A stretch of DNA of 64,000 bases from Nocardioides piscis (GCF_011300215.1 NZ_CP049866.1:1674001-1738000), one strand, 5' to 3'; positions 21,611 through 31,252 are shown, numbered from the stretch's first letter. Notes: generated from the sequence alone by a model not told the origin. Made by a program: numbers and translations.

Positions 21611-21697
21611 CCACCCGCGGGTGGTGTGGTCCTGTTGCTGCTCCCACCCGCGCCTGCCACCGCCCCAGCAACCACCCGACCCCAACACCCGCGGGTG
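21611..21697. terminator. Palindrome pair between guaB2 and SDR gene
   Basis: CCACCCGCGGGTGG (21611-21624, perfect 14-base palindrome) directly follows the guaB2 stop, and CACCCGCGGGTG recurs at 21686-21697. The two genes here converge. The paired sites could act in termination on both strands or as a protein-binding pair. No U tract is seen. Confidence 0.45.
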
Positions 21698-21721
21698 ACC
21701 CATGCCCGACGCGACCGCGCG

Positions 21722-22548
21722 TCAGGTGCGCTGCTGCTCCGCCAGCATCTTCCTCTGGGTCCGGCGTCCCTGGGCGACCACGAGCGGGGCGGCTCGCACG
21801 GCCGCCGCGGGGAAGGTGTCGGCCAGGCGTGCCACCGCTCCACGCCAGCGCGGGACGCTGGTGACCAGGCGAGGGCGGTCGAGCACCTGCCGTACGGCGT
21901 CGACGACCTCATGGGGCTGGAGCAGCTGGCCCGAGAACGACAGGGCCGAGGCGGGGTCGTCGAGCTTGTCGTGGAGCATCGGCGTCCAGATCCCGTCGGG
22001 GCACACGCAGGAGATATCGATGTCGCGGACCCCGGCCAGGCGCAGGTCGGTGGCGGTGCTGAGGCTGAACCCGATCGCGGCGTGCTTGGAGGCGGCATAG
22101 ACGGCCTCGCCCGGCACCGGCGTGAGCCCGGCGAGCGACACGACGTTGACGATGTGTCCGCCTCCATGGCCGCGCATCGCGTTGATGGCCGCGACGGTGC
22201 CCTCGATCGTGCCGAGGGCGTTGACCTCGAGCATCAGGCGACGACCGGCCGCCTCCTGCTCCCAGGCTGCCCCGTGAGGAGGACGCCGGCGTTGTTGACC
22301 CACACGTCGAGCTTCCCGGCCCGGGCCACGATGTCGTCGCAGGCGGCCACGAGCTGCGCCGCATCGCGCACGTCCAGGGCGCGTGCCACCGCACGCTCGC
22401 CCAGCTCGGCGGCGGTCGCCTCGGCGGCAGCCTGGTCGAGGTCGGTCACCAGGACGAGGTGTCCGCGGGCGACGAGCAGCCGCGCGATCTCCTTCCCGAG
22501 CCCGCGCCCCGCGCCGGTGACGACCGCGCCTGCCGGCGACGCGCTCAT
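21722..22548 (-). CDS. SDR family oxidoreductase (frameshifted)
   Basis: A short-chain dehydrogenase of about 275 residues once one base is restored in the C run at 22270-22273 (plus strand). The N-terminal frame shows the NAD(P) loop TGAGRGLG and VNNAGVLLTG. The other frame continues with WEQEAAGRRLMLEVN, a conserved serine in VNVVSLAG and the catalytic YAASK. The ATG at 22548 overlaps the stop of the upstream metallo-hydrolase, so the two are coupled and probably act on the same small molecule (inference). The substrate is unknown. Confidence 0.82.
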
Positions 22549-23678
22549 CGGTCGCCGCCGGTGATCTCGCCGTAGGAGATGCCGCCGTGGCAGAAGGTCG
22601 GCACCACCGGCCAGAACCGCTTCCACGGTGCCAGCTCGGTGCTGGGCAGGATCTGCAACCAGCGCGGGTCGCGACGGCACGGGTCGGCCATGACCTTCTC
22701 CTTGATCATCGAGTCGTACTGGTCGAGGGAGTCCTCGAGGGTGTTGGCGTTCGGGCAGATCTCGCGGCCGAACTGCTCGTGATAGCGACGCACGCCGGGG
22801 ATCCGTGACAGCTCGGGCTGCCAGTTGTCGAGCGAGATGCCGTTCTCGGAGGAGACCCAGACCCCGTCGGGGGTGTTGACGACCAGTGAGTGGTTGCCGT
22901 CGGTGTGGCCGGGCGTCCACAGCAGCGCGATGCCGGGCCCCAGCTCGATGTCGCCGTCGAAGGTGACGAGCTTCGCCGGGTCGACGCCGCCGAGCCCGCC
23001 GTCGACGTACCACGCCCACTGCATCGGGTGAAGCGACTGCAGGGTGGCGAGCTCGCGGCTGTGGACGAGCATCCTGGCGTCGCCGAACAGTGGCTGGCGC
23101 GGCACGCTCTCGCCCTCGACCACCTCGGTCGAGCCGAGGATCATCCGCGGGTCCTGGACGTGCAGGTGGTCGAAGGTGCAGATGTCGATGTCACCCGGCG
23201 TGAGGCCGAGCTGCGCGAGCACGTCGCCCGGCTCGTTGTAGTACTTCAGGACGACCTTCTCCAGGAACCGGCCGCCCGGGACCTTGTCCATCAGGGCCTG
23301 GAGGTTGCGATAGAACGGCGCCTCGGCCGAGCCGTCGGGAACCGTCGGCTCGAAGACGAGCGTCCTCGGGGTGCCGAACCAGTCGTCGTACTGCACGACG
23401 ATCATCCGGTTGATCATCGCGATCAGGGGCATGGTCGGCACCGACACCGCGTCGTGGAACGCATACTTCACCGGGTACGGCGCCGCCGCGATGTCCACCG
23501 ACCTGACCGCGCGCACGGTGCCCTGCTCCTTGAACCGGGTCTTGTAGGCCGCCGCCGCGTCCCGCACCGCCTGCAGCCGCTCGCCGCGCGGCCACACGTC
23601 GTGGACGCCGTCGAACTCCGGGATCGGCCGGGCGCCGATGTCGGTCAGGGCGGTCGTGGGGGAGAGCTCGGTCGTCAT
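22545..23678 (-). CDS. MBL-fold metallo-hydrolase
   Basis: A 377-residue hydrolase starting at ATG 23678 (MTTELSPTT); a GTG two codons upstream is possible. The metal-binding region reads TFDHLHVQD, a variant of HxHxDH, with a later [10 protein letters not shown] providing another metal histidine. The family includes lactonases and thioesterases; the substrate is not known. It lies in a same-strand cluster AraC regulator - MBL hydrolase - SDR, which suggests a catabolic unit controlled by the adjacent regulator. Confidence 0.8.
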   Translation of the reverse strand: MTTELSPTTALTDIGARPIPEFDGVHDVWPRGERLQAVRDAAAAYKTRFKEQGTVRAVRSVDIAAAPYPVKYAFHDAVSVPTMPLIAMINRMIVVQYDDWFGTPRTLVFEPTVPDGSAEAPFYRNLQALMDKVPGGRFLEKVVLKYYNEPGDVLAQLGLTPGDIDICTFDHLHVQDPRMILGSTEVVEGESVPRQPLFGDARMLVHSRELATLQSLHPMQWAWYVDGGLGGVDPAKLVTFDGDIELGPGIALLWTPGHTDGNHSLVVNTPDGVWVSSENGISLDNWQPELSRIPGVRRYHEQFGREICPNANTLEDSLDQYDSMIKEKVMADPCRRDPRWLQILPSTELAPWKRFWPVVPTFCHGGISYGEITGGDR

Positions 23679-23732
23679 GTGCACAGGGTGCGTGAGGATC
23701 GCGGTGAAAACTTGTCCTGGGACGACAAACCC

Positions 23733-24755
23733 TCAGCGTGGCTCCGCCGCGGTGCGGACCTGTCGCGGGCTCGCACCGTGCCAGCGCCGGACGGCATGGG
23801 AGAGCGCCGACTGCTCGCTGAACCCGAGCAGCGCTGCGACCTGGGCCATCGGCAGGTCGGTCGTGGTGAGGAAGGTGGTGGCCGCATCGCGGCGGACCTG
23901 GTCCAGGACCGCCGCGTGGCTGGTGCCCTCCTCGGCGAGCCGGCGCTGGAGGGTCCGCGGGTGCAGGGCGAGCAGCCGTGCCGTGCTGGCCAGCGTGGGA
24001 GCGGCCTCGGTCAGTCCGAGTGCCTGGGCCAGCACCCGCCGTACCTGCACCGAGACGCGGGTCGCGGGGTCGGGGTAGTGGCGAGCGAGGTGGTCGAGGG
24101 CCACCCGTCGGATCTCGTCGTCGGCGCCGGCGAAGGAGGCGTCGAGCATGCGGCGCTCGACCCGCAGGGCGGCGACCGGGGCGCCGAACCGCACGTCGAC
24201 GCCGAAGAAGTCGGCATAGCGCCCCATCGGCGACAGCGGCCGGTGCGGCAGCTCGACCGAGCGGAGCCCGGCCCGGCCGCCGAGCAGCGTCAGGGCGGCC
24301 TGGTGGAACAGGCCGATCCCGAGCTCCATCGCCTGCGGGCTGTATGGCGACTCCAGCAGGTCCTTGCGGTAGGTCAGCGCGATCACGCCCTCCCAGCCAC
24401 GCGGGTCCGGCTCGACACCGATGCTCAGGGCCGGACTGTGGACGAACATGAAGCGCGAGGCGCAGGCGAGCGCTTCGGCGACCGTCGACGCCGACTCGAT
24501 CGCCAGCGCCAGCGGGCCGAGGATCGTCAGGTCCTGCGCGACAGCGAGGCGCAGGCCGAGGTCCGGGCAGTCCAGCTCGCGAGCGACGGTGTCGAGCATC
24601 AGGTCATGGGCGGTGATGTCGATCAGGCCGTCGTCGGACTCCGTGGCGGACGCGGGGATGTGGAAGCGGCGCAGGAACGCCTCCGGGTCGCCGCCCAGCT
24701 CGCGGACGAGCGGAGCGAAGCCGCGCAGGCTCGCTGCGCGGATCATCGGGCCCAT
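23733..24755 (-). CDS. AraC-family transcriptional regulator
   Basis: A 340-residue regulator. The N-terminal two thirds match the arabinose-binding-like domain found in OruR/ArgR-type AraC regulators. The C-terminal about 90 residues contain two helix-turn-helix units (LALHPRTLQRRLAEEG and VAALLGFSEQSALSHAVRRW). Start ATG 24755 is supported by TAGCCT eight bases upstream; a GTG ten codons earlier is less likely. It is 54 bases upstream of the MBL hydrolase gene on the same strand, which makes that cluster its probable target. Confidence 0.85.
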   Translation of the reverse strand: MGPMIRAASLRGFAPLVRELGGDPEAFLRRFHIPASATESDDGLIDITAHDLMLDTVARELDCPDLGLRLAVAQDLTILGPLALAIESASTVAEALACASRFMFVHSPALSIGVEPDPRGWEGVIALTYRKDLLESPYSPQAMELGIGLFHQAALTLLGGRAGLRSVELPHRPLSPMGRYADFFGVDVRFGAPVAALRVERRMLDASFAGADDEIRRVALDHLARHYPDPATRVSVQVRRVLAQALGLTEAAPTLASTARLLALHPRTLQRRLAEEGTSHAAVLDQVRRDAATTFLTTTDLPMAQVAALLGFSEQSALSHAVRRWHGASPRQVRTAAEPR

Positions 24756-24763
24756 GGTCGCAA

Positions 24764-24769
24764 AGGCTA
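24764..24769 (-). promoter_or_regulatory. -10 element TAGCCT for the AraC regulator
   Basis: TAGCCT on the minus strand, eight bases before the ATG at 24755, back to back with the guaB3 -10 box 20 bases away. The divergent regulator and guaB3 share this 45-base promoter space. Confidence 0.5.
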
Positions 24770-24788
24770 GGGCCAGCTGGGGCACCGA

Positions 24789-24794
24789 TAGGCT
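24789..24794 (+). promoter_or_regulatory. -10 element TAGGCT for guaB3
   Basis: TAGGCT followed by exactly six bases and the GTG at 24801. A leaderless transcript is predicted. Confidence 0.65.
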
Positions 24795-24800
24795 GCGCCA

Positions 24801-25907
24801 GTGACTGAGATCGAGATCGGCCGGGCCAAGCGCGCCCGTCGCGCCTACTCATTCGACGACATCGCCATCGTGCCCTCGCGGCGCACGCGCGACCCCGAGG
24901 AGGTGAGCGTCGCCTGGCAGATCGACGCCTATCGCTTCGAGATCCCGGTCATGGGAGCGCCCATGGACTCGGTGATGTCGCCGGCGACGGCGATCGCCTT
25001 CGGCAAGTTCGGCGGCCTGGGGGTCCTCAACCTCGAAGGTCTCTGGACGCGCTATGACGACCCGTCCGACCTCCTCGAGGAGGTCAGTGGGCTCCGCGGC
25101 CCCGACGCGACCCGGCGGATGCAGGAGATCTATGCCGAGCCGATCAAGGCCGAGCTGATCACCGCCCGCCTCAAGGAGGTGCGTGAGGCCGGGGTCACCG
25201 TCGCCGGGTCGCTCTCGCCGCAGCGCACCAAGGAGTTCGCCAAGGCCGTGGTGGACGCCGGCGTCGACATGTTCGTCATCCGGGGCACGACCGTCAGCGC
25301 CGAGCACGTCTCCTCGCAGAGCGAGCCGCTCAACCTCAAGGAGTTCATCTATGAGCTCGACGTCCCGGTCATCGTGGGCGGTTGTGCGACCTACCAGGCG
25401 GCCCTGCACCTGATGCGCACCGGCGCTGCGGGCGTGCTGGTCGGGTTCGGTGGGGGAGCGGCCCACACGACGCGGACGGTGCTCGGCGTCGCCGTACCCA
25501 TGGCCTCCGCGGTGGCTGACGTCGCCGCCGCACGACGCGACTATCTCGACGAGTCCGGTGGGCGTTATGTCCACGTCATCGCCGACGGCTCGATCGGCCG
25601 CTCGGGTGACATCTCCAAGGCCATCGCCTGCGGCGCCGACGCGGTCATGGTCGGCTCGCCCCTGGCGCGGGCCACCGACGCGCCGGGCCGCGGCTTCCAC
25701 TGGGGCGGCGAGGCCCACCACCCTGACCTGCCGCGCGGCGAGCGGGTCGAGTTCGGACCGGTCGGGACGATGACCGAGATCCTCTTCGGCCCCTCCCGGG
25801 TCGCCGACGGCACCATGAACCTGATCGGCGCGCTGCGCCGCTCGATGGCGACCACCGGCTACACCGACATCAAGGAGTTCCAGCGGGTGGAGGTCGTGAT
25901 CGGGTGA
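24801..25907 (+). CDS. guaB3: GuaB3 family IMP dehydrogenase-related protein
   Basis: A 368-residue TIM-barrel protein of the IMPDH/GMP reductase family without CBS domains, as in mycobacterial GuaB3. Phosphate-binding segments such as MGAPMDSVMSP (51-61) and ADGSIGRSGDI are present. At the catalytic loop it reads GGGAAHTTR, with His222 where GuaB2 has the nucleophilic Cys (GPGSICTTR), so canonical IMP chemistry is doubtful for this copy, or it uses another residue. Its stop overlaps the glpD GTG as GTGA. Confidence 0.9.
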   Translation: MTEIEIGRAKRARRAYSFDDIAIVPSRRTRDPEEVSVAWQIDAYRFEIPVMGAPMDSVMSPATAIAFGKFGGLGVLNLEGLWTRYDDPSDLLEEVSGLRGPDATRRMQEIYAEPIKAELITARLKEVREAGVTVAGSLSPQRTKEFAKAVVDAGVDMFVIRGTTVSAEHVSSQSEPLNLKEFIYELDVPVIVGGCATYQAALHLMRTGAAGVLVGFGGGAAHTTRTVLGVAVPMASAVADVAAARRDYLDESGGRYVHVIADGSIGRSGDISKAIACGADAVMVGSPLARATDAPGRGFHWGGEAHHPDLPRGERVEFGPVGTMTEILFGPSRVADGTMNLIGALRRSMATTGYTDIKEFQRVEVVIG

Positions 25908-27609
25908 CCTACCAACTCAGCCCCGACCACCGCGCGAGCGCCATCGAGGCGATGCGCGCGACCGAGCTCGACGTCCTCGTCGTGGGTGGCGGCATCGTCG
26001 GGGCAGGCGCCGCACTCGACGCGGTGACCCGAGGGTTGGGCGTCGGCCTGCTCGAGCAGCGCGACCTCGCGTCCGGCACGTCGTCGCGCAGCTCCAAGCT
26101 GGTGCACGGCGGCCTGCGCTATCTCGAGATGCTCGACTTCGCCCTGGTCAAGGAGGCGCTGGAGGAGCGAGGGCTCCTCCTCACCCGGCTGGCCCCCCAC
26201 CTGGTGCGACCGGTGCCGTTCCTCTATCCGCTCAAGCACGCGTGGGAGCGGCCCTACGTCGGCTCGGGTGTGGCGCTCTACGACGTGATGGCCATGACCG
26301 GCAAGTACGACATGGGCGTGCCCAAGCACAAGCACGTCTTCCGCAAGCAGCTGGCCAGGATGGCCCCGACCTGCGCACCGAGGACCTCCACGGTGCGATC
26401 CGCTACTACGACTGCCAGGTCGACGACGCGCGCCTGGTGATGACGATCGCGCGCACGGCGGCCAACAACGGTGCCCACGTGGCGACGCGCACCAAGGTCA
26501 CCGGCTTCCTCCGCGAGGGAGACCAGATCGTCGGCGTGACGGCTCGTGACCTCGAGGAAGAGGTCGACTTCGAGGTCCGGGCCAGGGTCGTGATCAACGC
26601 CGCCGGGGTGTGGACCGACCAGGTGCAGGAGCTGATCGGCGGAGACGCCACCCTCGACGTCGCGGCCAGCAAGGGCATCCACCTGGTGGTGCCGCGCGAC
26701 CGCATCCGCTCCGACTGCGGCTTCATCGCCAAGACCGAGAAGTCCGTGCTCTTCGTCATCCCCTGGGGCGCCTTCTGGATCATCGGCACGACCGACACCC
26801 CTTGGGACCTCGACCTGGCCCACCCGGCGGCCAGCAAGACCGACATCGACTACCTCCTCGGGCACGTCAACACGCTGCTCAAGGACCCGCTGGACCACCG
26901 CGACGTGGTGGGGGTCTATGCCGGCCTCCGGCCGCTGCTCAAGCCTGTGGTCCGCAAGGGCGAGCAGGGAGAGACGACGAAGCTCTCGCGCGAGCACACG
27001 GTCGCCAACCCGGTGCCGGGCCTGGTGCTGGTCGCCGGCGGCAAGCTCACGACCTACCGCGTGATGGCCAAGGACGCGGTCGACCACGCCATCCGTGACT
27101 TCGAGCGGGCTCCGGAGAGCATCACCGAGCGGGTGCCGCTGCTCGGTGCCTGGGGACATGAGGCGCGCACCAACCAGCGGGTCGCGCTCTCGCGCGAGTC
27201 AGGCATCGGCATCGGGATGATCGACCACCTGCTGGGTCGCTACGGCGGGCTCGTCGACGAGGTGCTCGCCCTGGTGCGCGATCGGCCGGAACTGGCCCGA
27301 CCGCTCGAGGGAGCGCCCCTCTATCTCGCTGCCGAAGTCGTCTATGCCGTCTCCCACGAAGGCGCCCGACACCTCGACGACGTGCTGACGCGACGCACCC
27401 GCATCTCCATCGAGACCTTCGACCGTGGGGTCGCCTCCGCTCGCCCGGCCGCGCTCCTGATGGCCGAGGCCCTCGGCTGGGACGAGGAGAGGGTCGCCGA
27501 GGAGGTCGACCACTACCTGCGGCGCGTCGAGGCCGAACGGCAGTCCCAGCTGAAGATCACCGACCAGGAGGCCGACGAGGCGAGGGTGCAGGTCACCGAC
27601 ATCGTGTGA
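25904..27609 (+). CDS. glpD: Glycerol-3-phosphate dehydrogenase GlpD (frameshifted)
   Basis: FAD-dependent enzyme that oxidises glycerol-3-phosphate to dihydroxyacetone phosphate and feeds electrons to quinone at the membrane. The FAD loop VVGGGIVGAGAA is at 26-37, followed by SSRSSKLVHGGLRYLE. The second half has NAAGVWTDQV and AGGKLTTYRVMA, both diagnostic. The start frame breaks near residue 153 at the C run 26364-26367, apparently one base short. Repair gives 568 residues, the expected length. GTG 25904 overlaps the guaB3 stop. Three palindromes follow the gene. Confidence 0.92.
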
Positions 27610-27620
27610 CCTGGAATCGG

Positions 27621-27666
27621 CGTTTTACAAACGTCTTGAGTGTGTCAAGACTCGGGATGGCCCGAG
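27621..27666. promoter_or_regulatory. Three stacked palindromes upstream of the aldehyde dehydrogenase operon
   Basis: CGTTT-TAC-AAACG (27621-27633), GTCTTGA-GTGTG-TCAAGAC (27633-27651) and CTCGGG-ATGG-CCCGAG (27651-27666) abut one another end to end. The first two, AT-richer than their surroundings, look like regulator operators. The third could be the glpD terminator or a further operator. They lie 30-75 bases upstream of the -10 box at 27697. Confidence 0.55.
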
Positions 27667-27696
27667 CGATCCATGGCGTGGCGTGGCATGGCCGCC

Positions 27697-27702
27697 TAGG
27701 CT
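27697..27702 (+). promoter_or_regulatory. -10 element TAGGCT for the aldehyde dehydrogenase operon
   Basis: TAGGCT, six bases, then ATG 27709. A leaderless transcript is predicted. Confidence 0.65.
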
Positions 27703-27708
27703 CGCAGG

Positions 27709-29325
27709 ATGAGCGAGCCCACCCCGGCCTCCGGCCACCTTGTCGACGGTCCCTTCGACCCCGAGCACGACCCTCGAGCGAGCCTGGCCCTCGAGCCTGC
27801 GTATGTCGATAACCTGACGCGTCGGATCGTGAGCACGACGGGGGCGAGGGTCCCGGTGGAGTCGCCGCTCAACGGCCAGCCGCTGGCCCGGATCCCGCAG
27901 TCGAGCACCGACGACGTCCTCGAGGCCTCGACCCGCGCCCGGCGCGCCCAGGCCGCGTGGGCCGCGACCTCGCTCGACGAGCGGGCCGCGATCCTGCTGC
28001 GGTTCCACGACCTCGTGCTCGACCGCCAGGACGAGATCATCGACCTGATCGTGCTCGAGTCGGGCAAGGCCCGCAAGCACGCCTTCGACGAGCCGATGCA
28101 CGTGGCGATGACCGCCCGCTACTACGCGCGCACCGCCCACCAGCACCTCGACACCGAGCGTCGGATCGGTGTGGTGCCGGGCCTGACGAGGGTCGAGGTC
28201 AACCACGTGCCCAAGGGCGTCGTCGGCATCATCTCGCCGTGGAACTACCCCTTCACGATGGCGGTCTGCGACGGTCTCCCGGCCCTGCTCGCCGGCAACA
28301 CCGTGGTGGCGAAGCCGGACGCCCAGACGATGCTCTCGGCCCTGCTCGGTGCACAGCTGCTCGAGGAGGCGGGACTGCCCGAGGGTGTGTGGAACGTGGT
28401 CGCCGGCCCCGGTCGCGACATCGGCCCGCCGCTGATCACGGGCTCCGACTACATCTGCTTCACCGGCTCCACGGCGACCGGCAAGCTGATCGCCAAGCAG
28501 TGCGCCGACCGGCTGATCGGCGCCTCGCTCGAGCTCGGCGGCAAGAACCCCATCCTGATCCTGCGCGACGCCAGCCTCGAGAAGGCGGCCGAGGGCGCGG
28601 TCCGGGCCTGCTTCTCCAACGCCGGCCAGCTCTGCGTCTCGACCGAGCGGATGTTCGTCGCCGACCAGGTCTATGACCGGTTCGTCGAGCGCTTCGTCGC
28701 CCGCACCCAGGCGATGACGCTCGGCGCCTCGCTGGAGTGGGGCACCGACATGGGCAGCCTGATCTCCCAGGACCAGCTCGACACGGTGCAGGCACACCTC
28801 GACGACGCGGTCGCCAAGGGAGCGCGGGTGCTGGCCGGCGGCCGGGCCCGGCCCGATCTGGGTCCCTACTTCTTCGAGCCGACGATCCTCGAGGGCGTCA
28901 CCCCCGAGATGACCTGCTTCGGCGACGAGACCTTCGGTCCGGTGGTCGCGCTCTACCGCTTCCACGACGAGGCAGACGCCGTCGCGCGGGCCAACGCGGG
29001 CGACTACGGCCTGAACGCCTCGATCTACACCCAGGACGGCGACCGCGGCCGGGCCATCGCGCGCCAGATCAAGTGCGGCACGGTCAACGTCAACGAGGCC
29101 TTCGGGGCCACCTTCGCCAGCATCGACGCCCCGATGGGCGGCATGCGCCAGTCGGGCATGGGCCGGCGCCAGGGCAGCGAGGGGATCCACCGCTACACCG
29201 AGACCCAGTCGGTCGCCACCCAGCGCGGGATCAGGTTCGCGCCGATGTTCGGGATGTCGGACTCGGGCTACGCCAAGATGATGACGCTCAACCTGCGTCT
29301 GCTCAAGAAGATGGGTCGCCCATGA
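27709..29325 (+). CDS. Succinate-semialdehyde dehydrogenase-type aldehyde dehydrogenase
   Basis: A 538-residue NAD(P)-dependent aldehyde dehydrogenase. The general base lies in LELGGKNP (E275) and the nucleophile is C309 in SNAGQLC. The cofactor segment IISPWNYPF is at 174-182. Sequence character is closest to actinobacterial succinic semialdehyde dehydrogenase (gabD2-like), which would yield succinate, but other aldehydes are possible. Its stop overlaps the ATG of the GMC oxidoreductase. An oxidase making an aldehyde or ketone paired with an aldehyde dehydrogenase suggests a short catabolic route (inference). Upstream palindromes suggest repressor control. Confidence 0.85.
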   Translation: MSEPTPASGHLVDGPFDPEHDPRASLALEPAYVDNLTRRIVSTTGARVPVESPLNGQPLARIPQSSTDDVLEASTRARRAQAAWAATSLDERAAILLRFHDLVLDRQDEIIDLIVLESGKARKHAFDEPMHVAMTARYYARTAHQHLDTERRIGVVPGLTRVEVNHVPKGVVGIISPWNYPFTMAVCDGLPALLAGNTVVAKPDAQTMLSALLGAQLLEEAGLPEGVWNVVAGPGRDIGPPLITGSDYICFTGSTATGKLIAKQCADRLIGASLELGGKNPILILRDASLEKAAEGAVRACFSNAGQLCVSTERMFVADQVYDRFVERFVARTQAMTLGASLEWGTDMGSLISQDQLDTVQAHLDDAVAKGARVLAGGRARPDLGPYFFEPTILEGVTPEMTCFGDETFGPVVALYRFHDEADAVARANAGDYGLNASIYTQDGDRGRAIARQIKCGTVNVNEAFGATFASIDAPMGGMRQSGMGRRQGSEGIHRYTETQSVATQRGIRFAPMFGMSDSGYAKMMTLNLRLLKKMGRP

Positions 29326-31034
29326 GCACCGAGCAGCTCGACTACGACGTCCTGGTCATCGGGTCCGGCTTCGGTGGCTCGGTGACCGCGCTGCGGCTGA
29401 CCGAGAAGGGCTACCGCGTGGGGGTCCTGGAGGCGGGGGCCCGCTTCGAGGACGCCGACTATCCCGCCACCTCGTTCGATGCCAAGCGCTTCCTGTTCGC
29501 GCCGGCCCTGGGGCTCTACGGCATCCAGCGCATCGACATGGTCAAGGACTGCCTGATCCTGGCCGGCGCCGGGGTGGGCGGCGGCTCGCTGGTCTATGCC
29601 AACACCCTCTACGAGCCCCTCGACGCCTTCTACCGCGATCCGTCGTGGGCGCACATCACCGACTGGAAGTCCGAGCTGGCGCCCTACTACGACCAGGCCA
29701 AGCGGATGCTGGGCGTCACCGAGACCCCCTGGCACACCCCCTCCGACGAGGTGATGCGCCAGGTGGCCGCCGAGATGGGGGTGGAGAACACGTTCCACCC
29801 GACTCCGGTCGGCGTCTTCTTCGGCCAGGCCGACCAGCAGGGCACAGCACACGCCGACCCCTACTTCGGTGGTGCCGGCCCCGAGCGCAACGCCTGCATC
29901 GGCTGCGGCGAGTGCATGACCGGGTGCCGGCACAACGCCAAGAACACCCTGGTCAAGAACTACCTCTACCTCGCCGAGCAGGCGGGCGCCGTCGTCCACC
30001 CGCTCACCACCGTCACCCGGGTCAGGCCCCGCGACGGCGGCGGCTACACCGTCGAGGCTCGCTGGACCAAGGCCAAGATGTCGCGGCGTACGGCGACGAA
30101 GAGCTTTACCGCCGGTCAGGTCGTGTTCTCCGCGGCCGCCCTCGGCACCCAGAAGCTCCTCCACCAGCTCAAGGGCGAGGGCGACCTGCCCCACGTCTCC
30201 GACCGGCTCGGGGTGCTGACCCGCACCAACTCCGAGGCGATCCTCGGCGCGCTGGCACCCGACCTGACCACCGACTACACCCAGGGCGTGGCGATCACGT
30301 CCTCCTTCCACCCCGACGAGCACACCCACATCGAGCCGGTGCGCTACGGCAAGGGCTCCAACGCGATGGCGTTCATGCAGACCGTGCTCGCGGACGAGAT
30401 CCCCGGCGAGTCCCGGCTCAAGACCTGGGGCAAGGAGATGTGGGCCAAGCGCAAGCAGGTCCTCGACCTCTACGACATGAAGCACTGGTCGGAGCGCACC
30501 GTCATCGCGCTGGTGATGCAGACCTTCGACAACTCCATCACCACCATCGGGGTCAAGGGCCGACTCAGCTGGCGGATGAGCAGCAAGCAGGGTCACGGCC
30601 TGCCCAACCCCACCTACATCCCCGTCGCCTATGACGCGGTCCGCCGGATGGCGCGGGTCATCGGTGGCGAGCCCGGCGGCAACATCGGTGAGCCCTTCGA
30701 ACGGCCCCTGACCGCGCACTTCATCGGGGGATGCACGATCGGTGACAGCCCCCAGACCGGCGTCGTGGACCCCTATCAGCGGATGTACGGCCACCCGGGG
30801 CTCCACATCGTCGACGGGTCGGCGATCTCGGCCAACCTGGGGGTCAACCCGTCGCTGACGATCACGGCCCAGGCCGAGCGGGCGATGGCGTTCTGGCCCA
30901 ACAAGGGCGAGCCCGACACGAGGCCCGAGCTCGGGTCGGCATACGAGCAGGTGGCCCCCGTGCCCCCGGCCCGCCCCGTGGTGCCGCAGGAGGCGCCGGC
31001 GGCGCTGCGGCTGCCCATCGTGGGGGTGAGCTAG
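29322..31034 (+). CDS. GMC family FAD oxidoreductase (ChoD-like)
   Basis: A 570-residue FAD oxidoreductase of the glucose-methanol-choline family, resembling mycobacterial ChoD, annotated as cholesterol oxidase. The FAD loop VIGSGFGGS is at 12-20, and a C-terminal GGCTIGDSP with HIVDGSAISANLGVNPSLT completes the flavin site. A striking four-cysteine cluster CIGCGECMTGC (C192, C195, C198, C202) has ferredoxin spacing and could hold an iron-sulfur cluster. The location guaB2-guaB3-...-this gene parallels Mycobacterium. Steroid activity is not assured, and other alcohols are possible. Confidence 0.85.
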   Translation: MSTEQLDYDVLVIGSGFGGSVTALRLTEKGYRVGVLEAGARFEDADYPATSFDAKRFLFAPALGLYGIQRIDMVKDCLILAGAGVGGGSLVYANTLYEPLDAFYRDPSWAHITDWKSELAPYYDQAKRMLGVTETPWHTPSDEVMRQVAAEMGVENTFHPTPVGVFFGQADQQGTAHADPYFGGAGPERNACIGCGECMTGCRHNAKNTLVKNYLYLAEQAGAVVHPLTTVTRVRPRDGGGYTVEARWTKAKMSRRTATKSFTAGQVVFSAAALGTQKLLHQLKGEGDLPHVSDRLGVLTRTNSEAILGALAPDLTTDYTQGVAITSSFHPDEHTHIEPVRYGKGSNAMAFMQTVLADEIPGESRLKTWGKEMWAKRKQVLDLYDMKHWSERTVIALVMQTFDNSITTIGVKGRLSWRMSSKQGHGLPNPTYIPVAYDAVRRMARVIGGEPGGNIGEPFERPLTAHFIGGCTIGDSPQTGVVDPYQRMYGHPGLHIVDGSAISANLGVNPSLTITAQAERAMAFWPNKGEPDTRPELGSAYEQVAPVPPARPVVPQEAPAALRLPIVGVS

Positions 31035-31174
31035 ACAATTCGAAGTTTCTGCTGCGAGCGCGTAACTCCTCATGGGAGTGTTCGTTTGCACCAGTGACGG
31101 ACCCGGCAGTGTTTTCTCCCTCCCAGAGGCCAGGTCCGATGCTCAGAGCGCTGTTCTGCAGTCGCTCGGGCGAT

Positions 31175-31211
31175 CAGGGCCCGACCACACTCCCTCCCCG
31201 GTCGGGCCCTG
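31175..31211 (+). terminator. Terminator or attenuator hairpin upstream of guaA
   Basis: Perfect 12-base inverted repeat CAGGGCCCGACC (31175-31186) and GGTCGGGCCCTG (31200-31211) with a 13-base loop, then TGCCTATTTG. It lies 141 bases after the GMC gene stop and 42 bases before the guaA -10. It is most simply the upstream operon's terminator. The rest of the 232-base gap shows nothing else clear. Confidence 0.65.
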
Positions 31212-31252
31212 TGCCTATTTGTGCCGGGCCAGCCCCGGGGTCGGGGGTCGCC

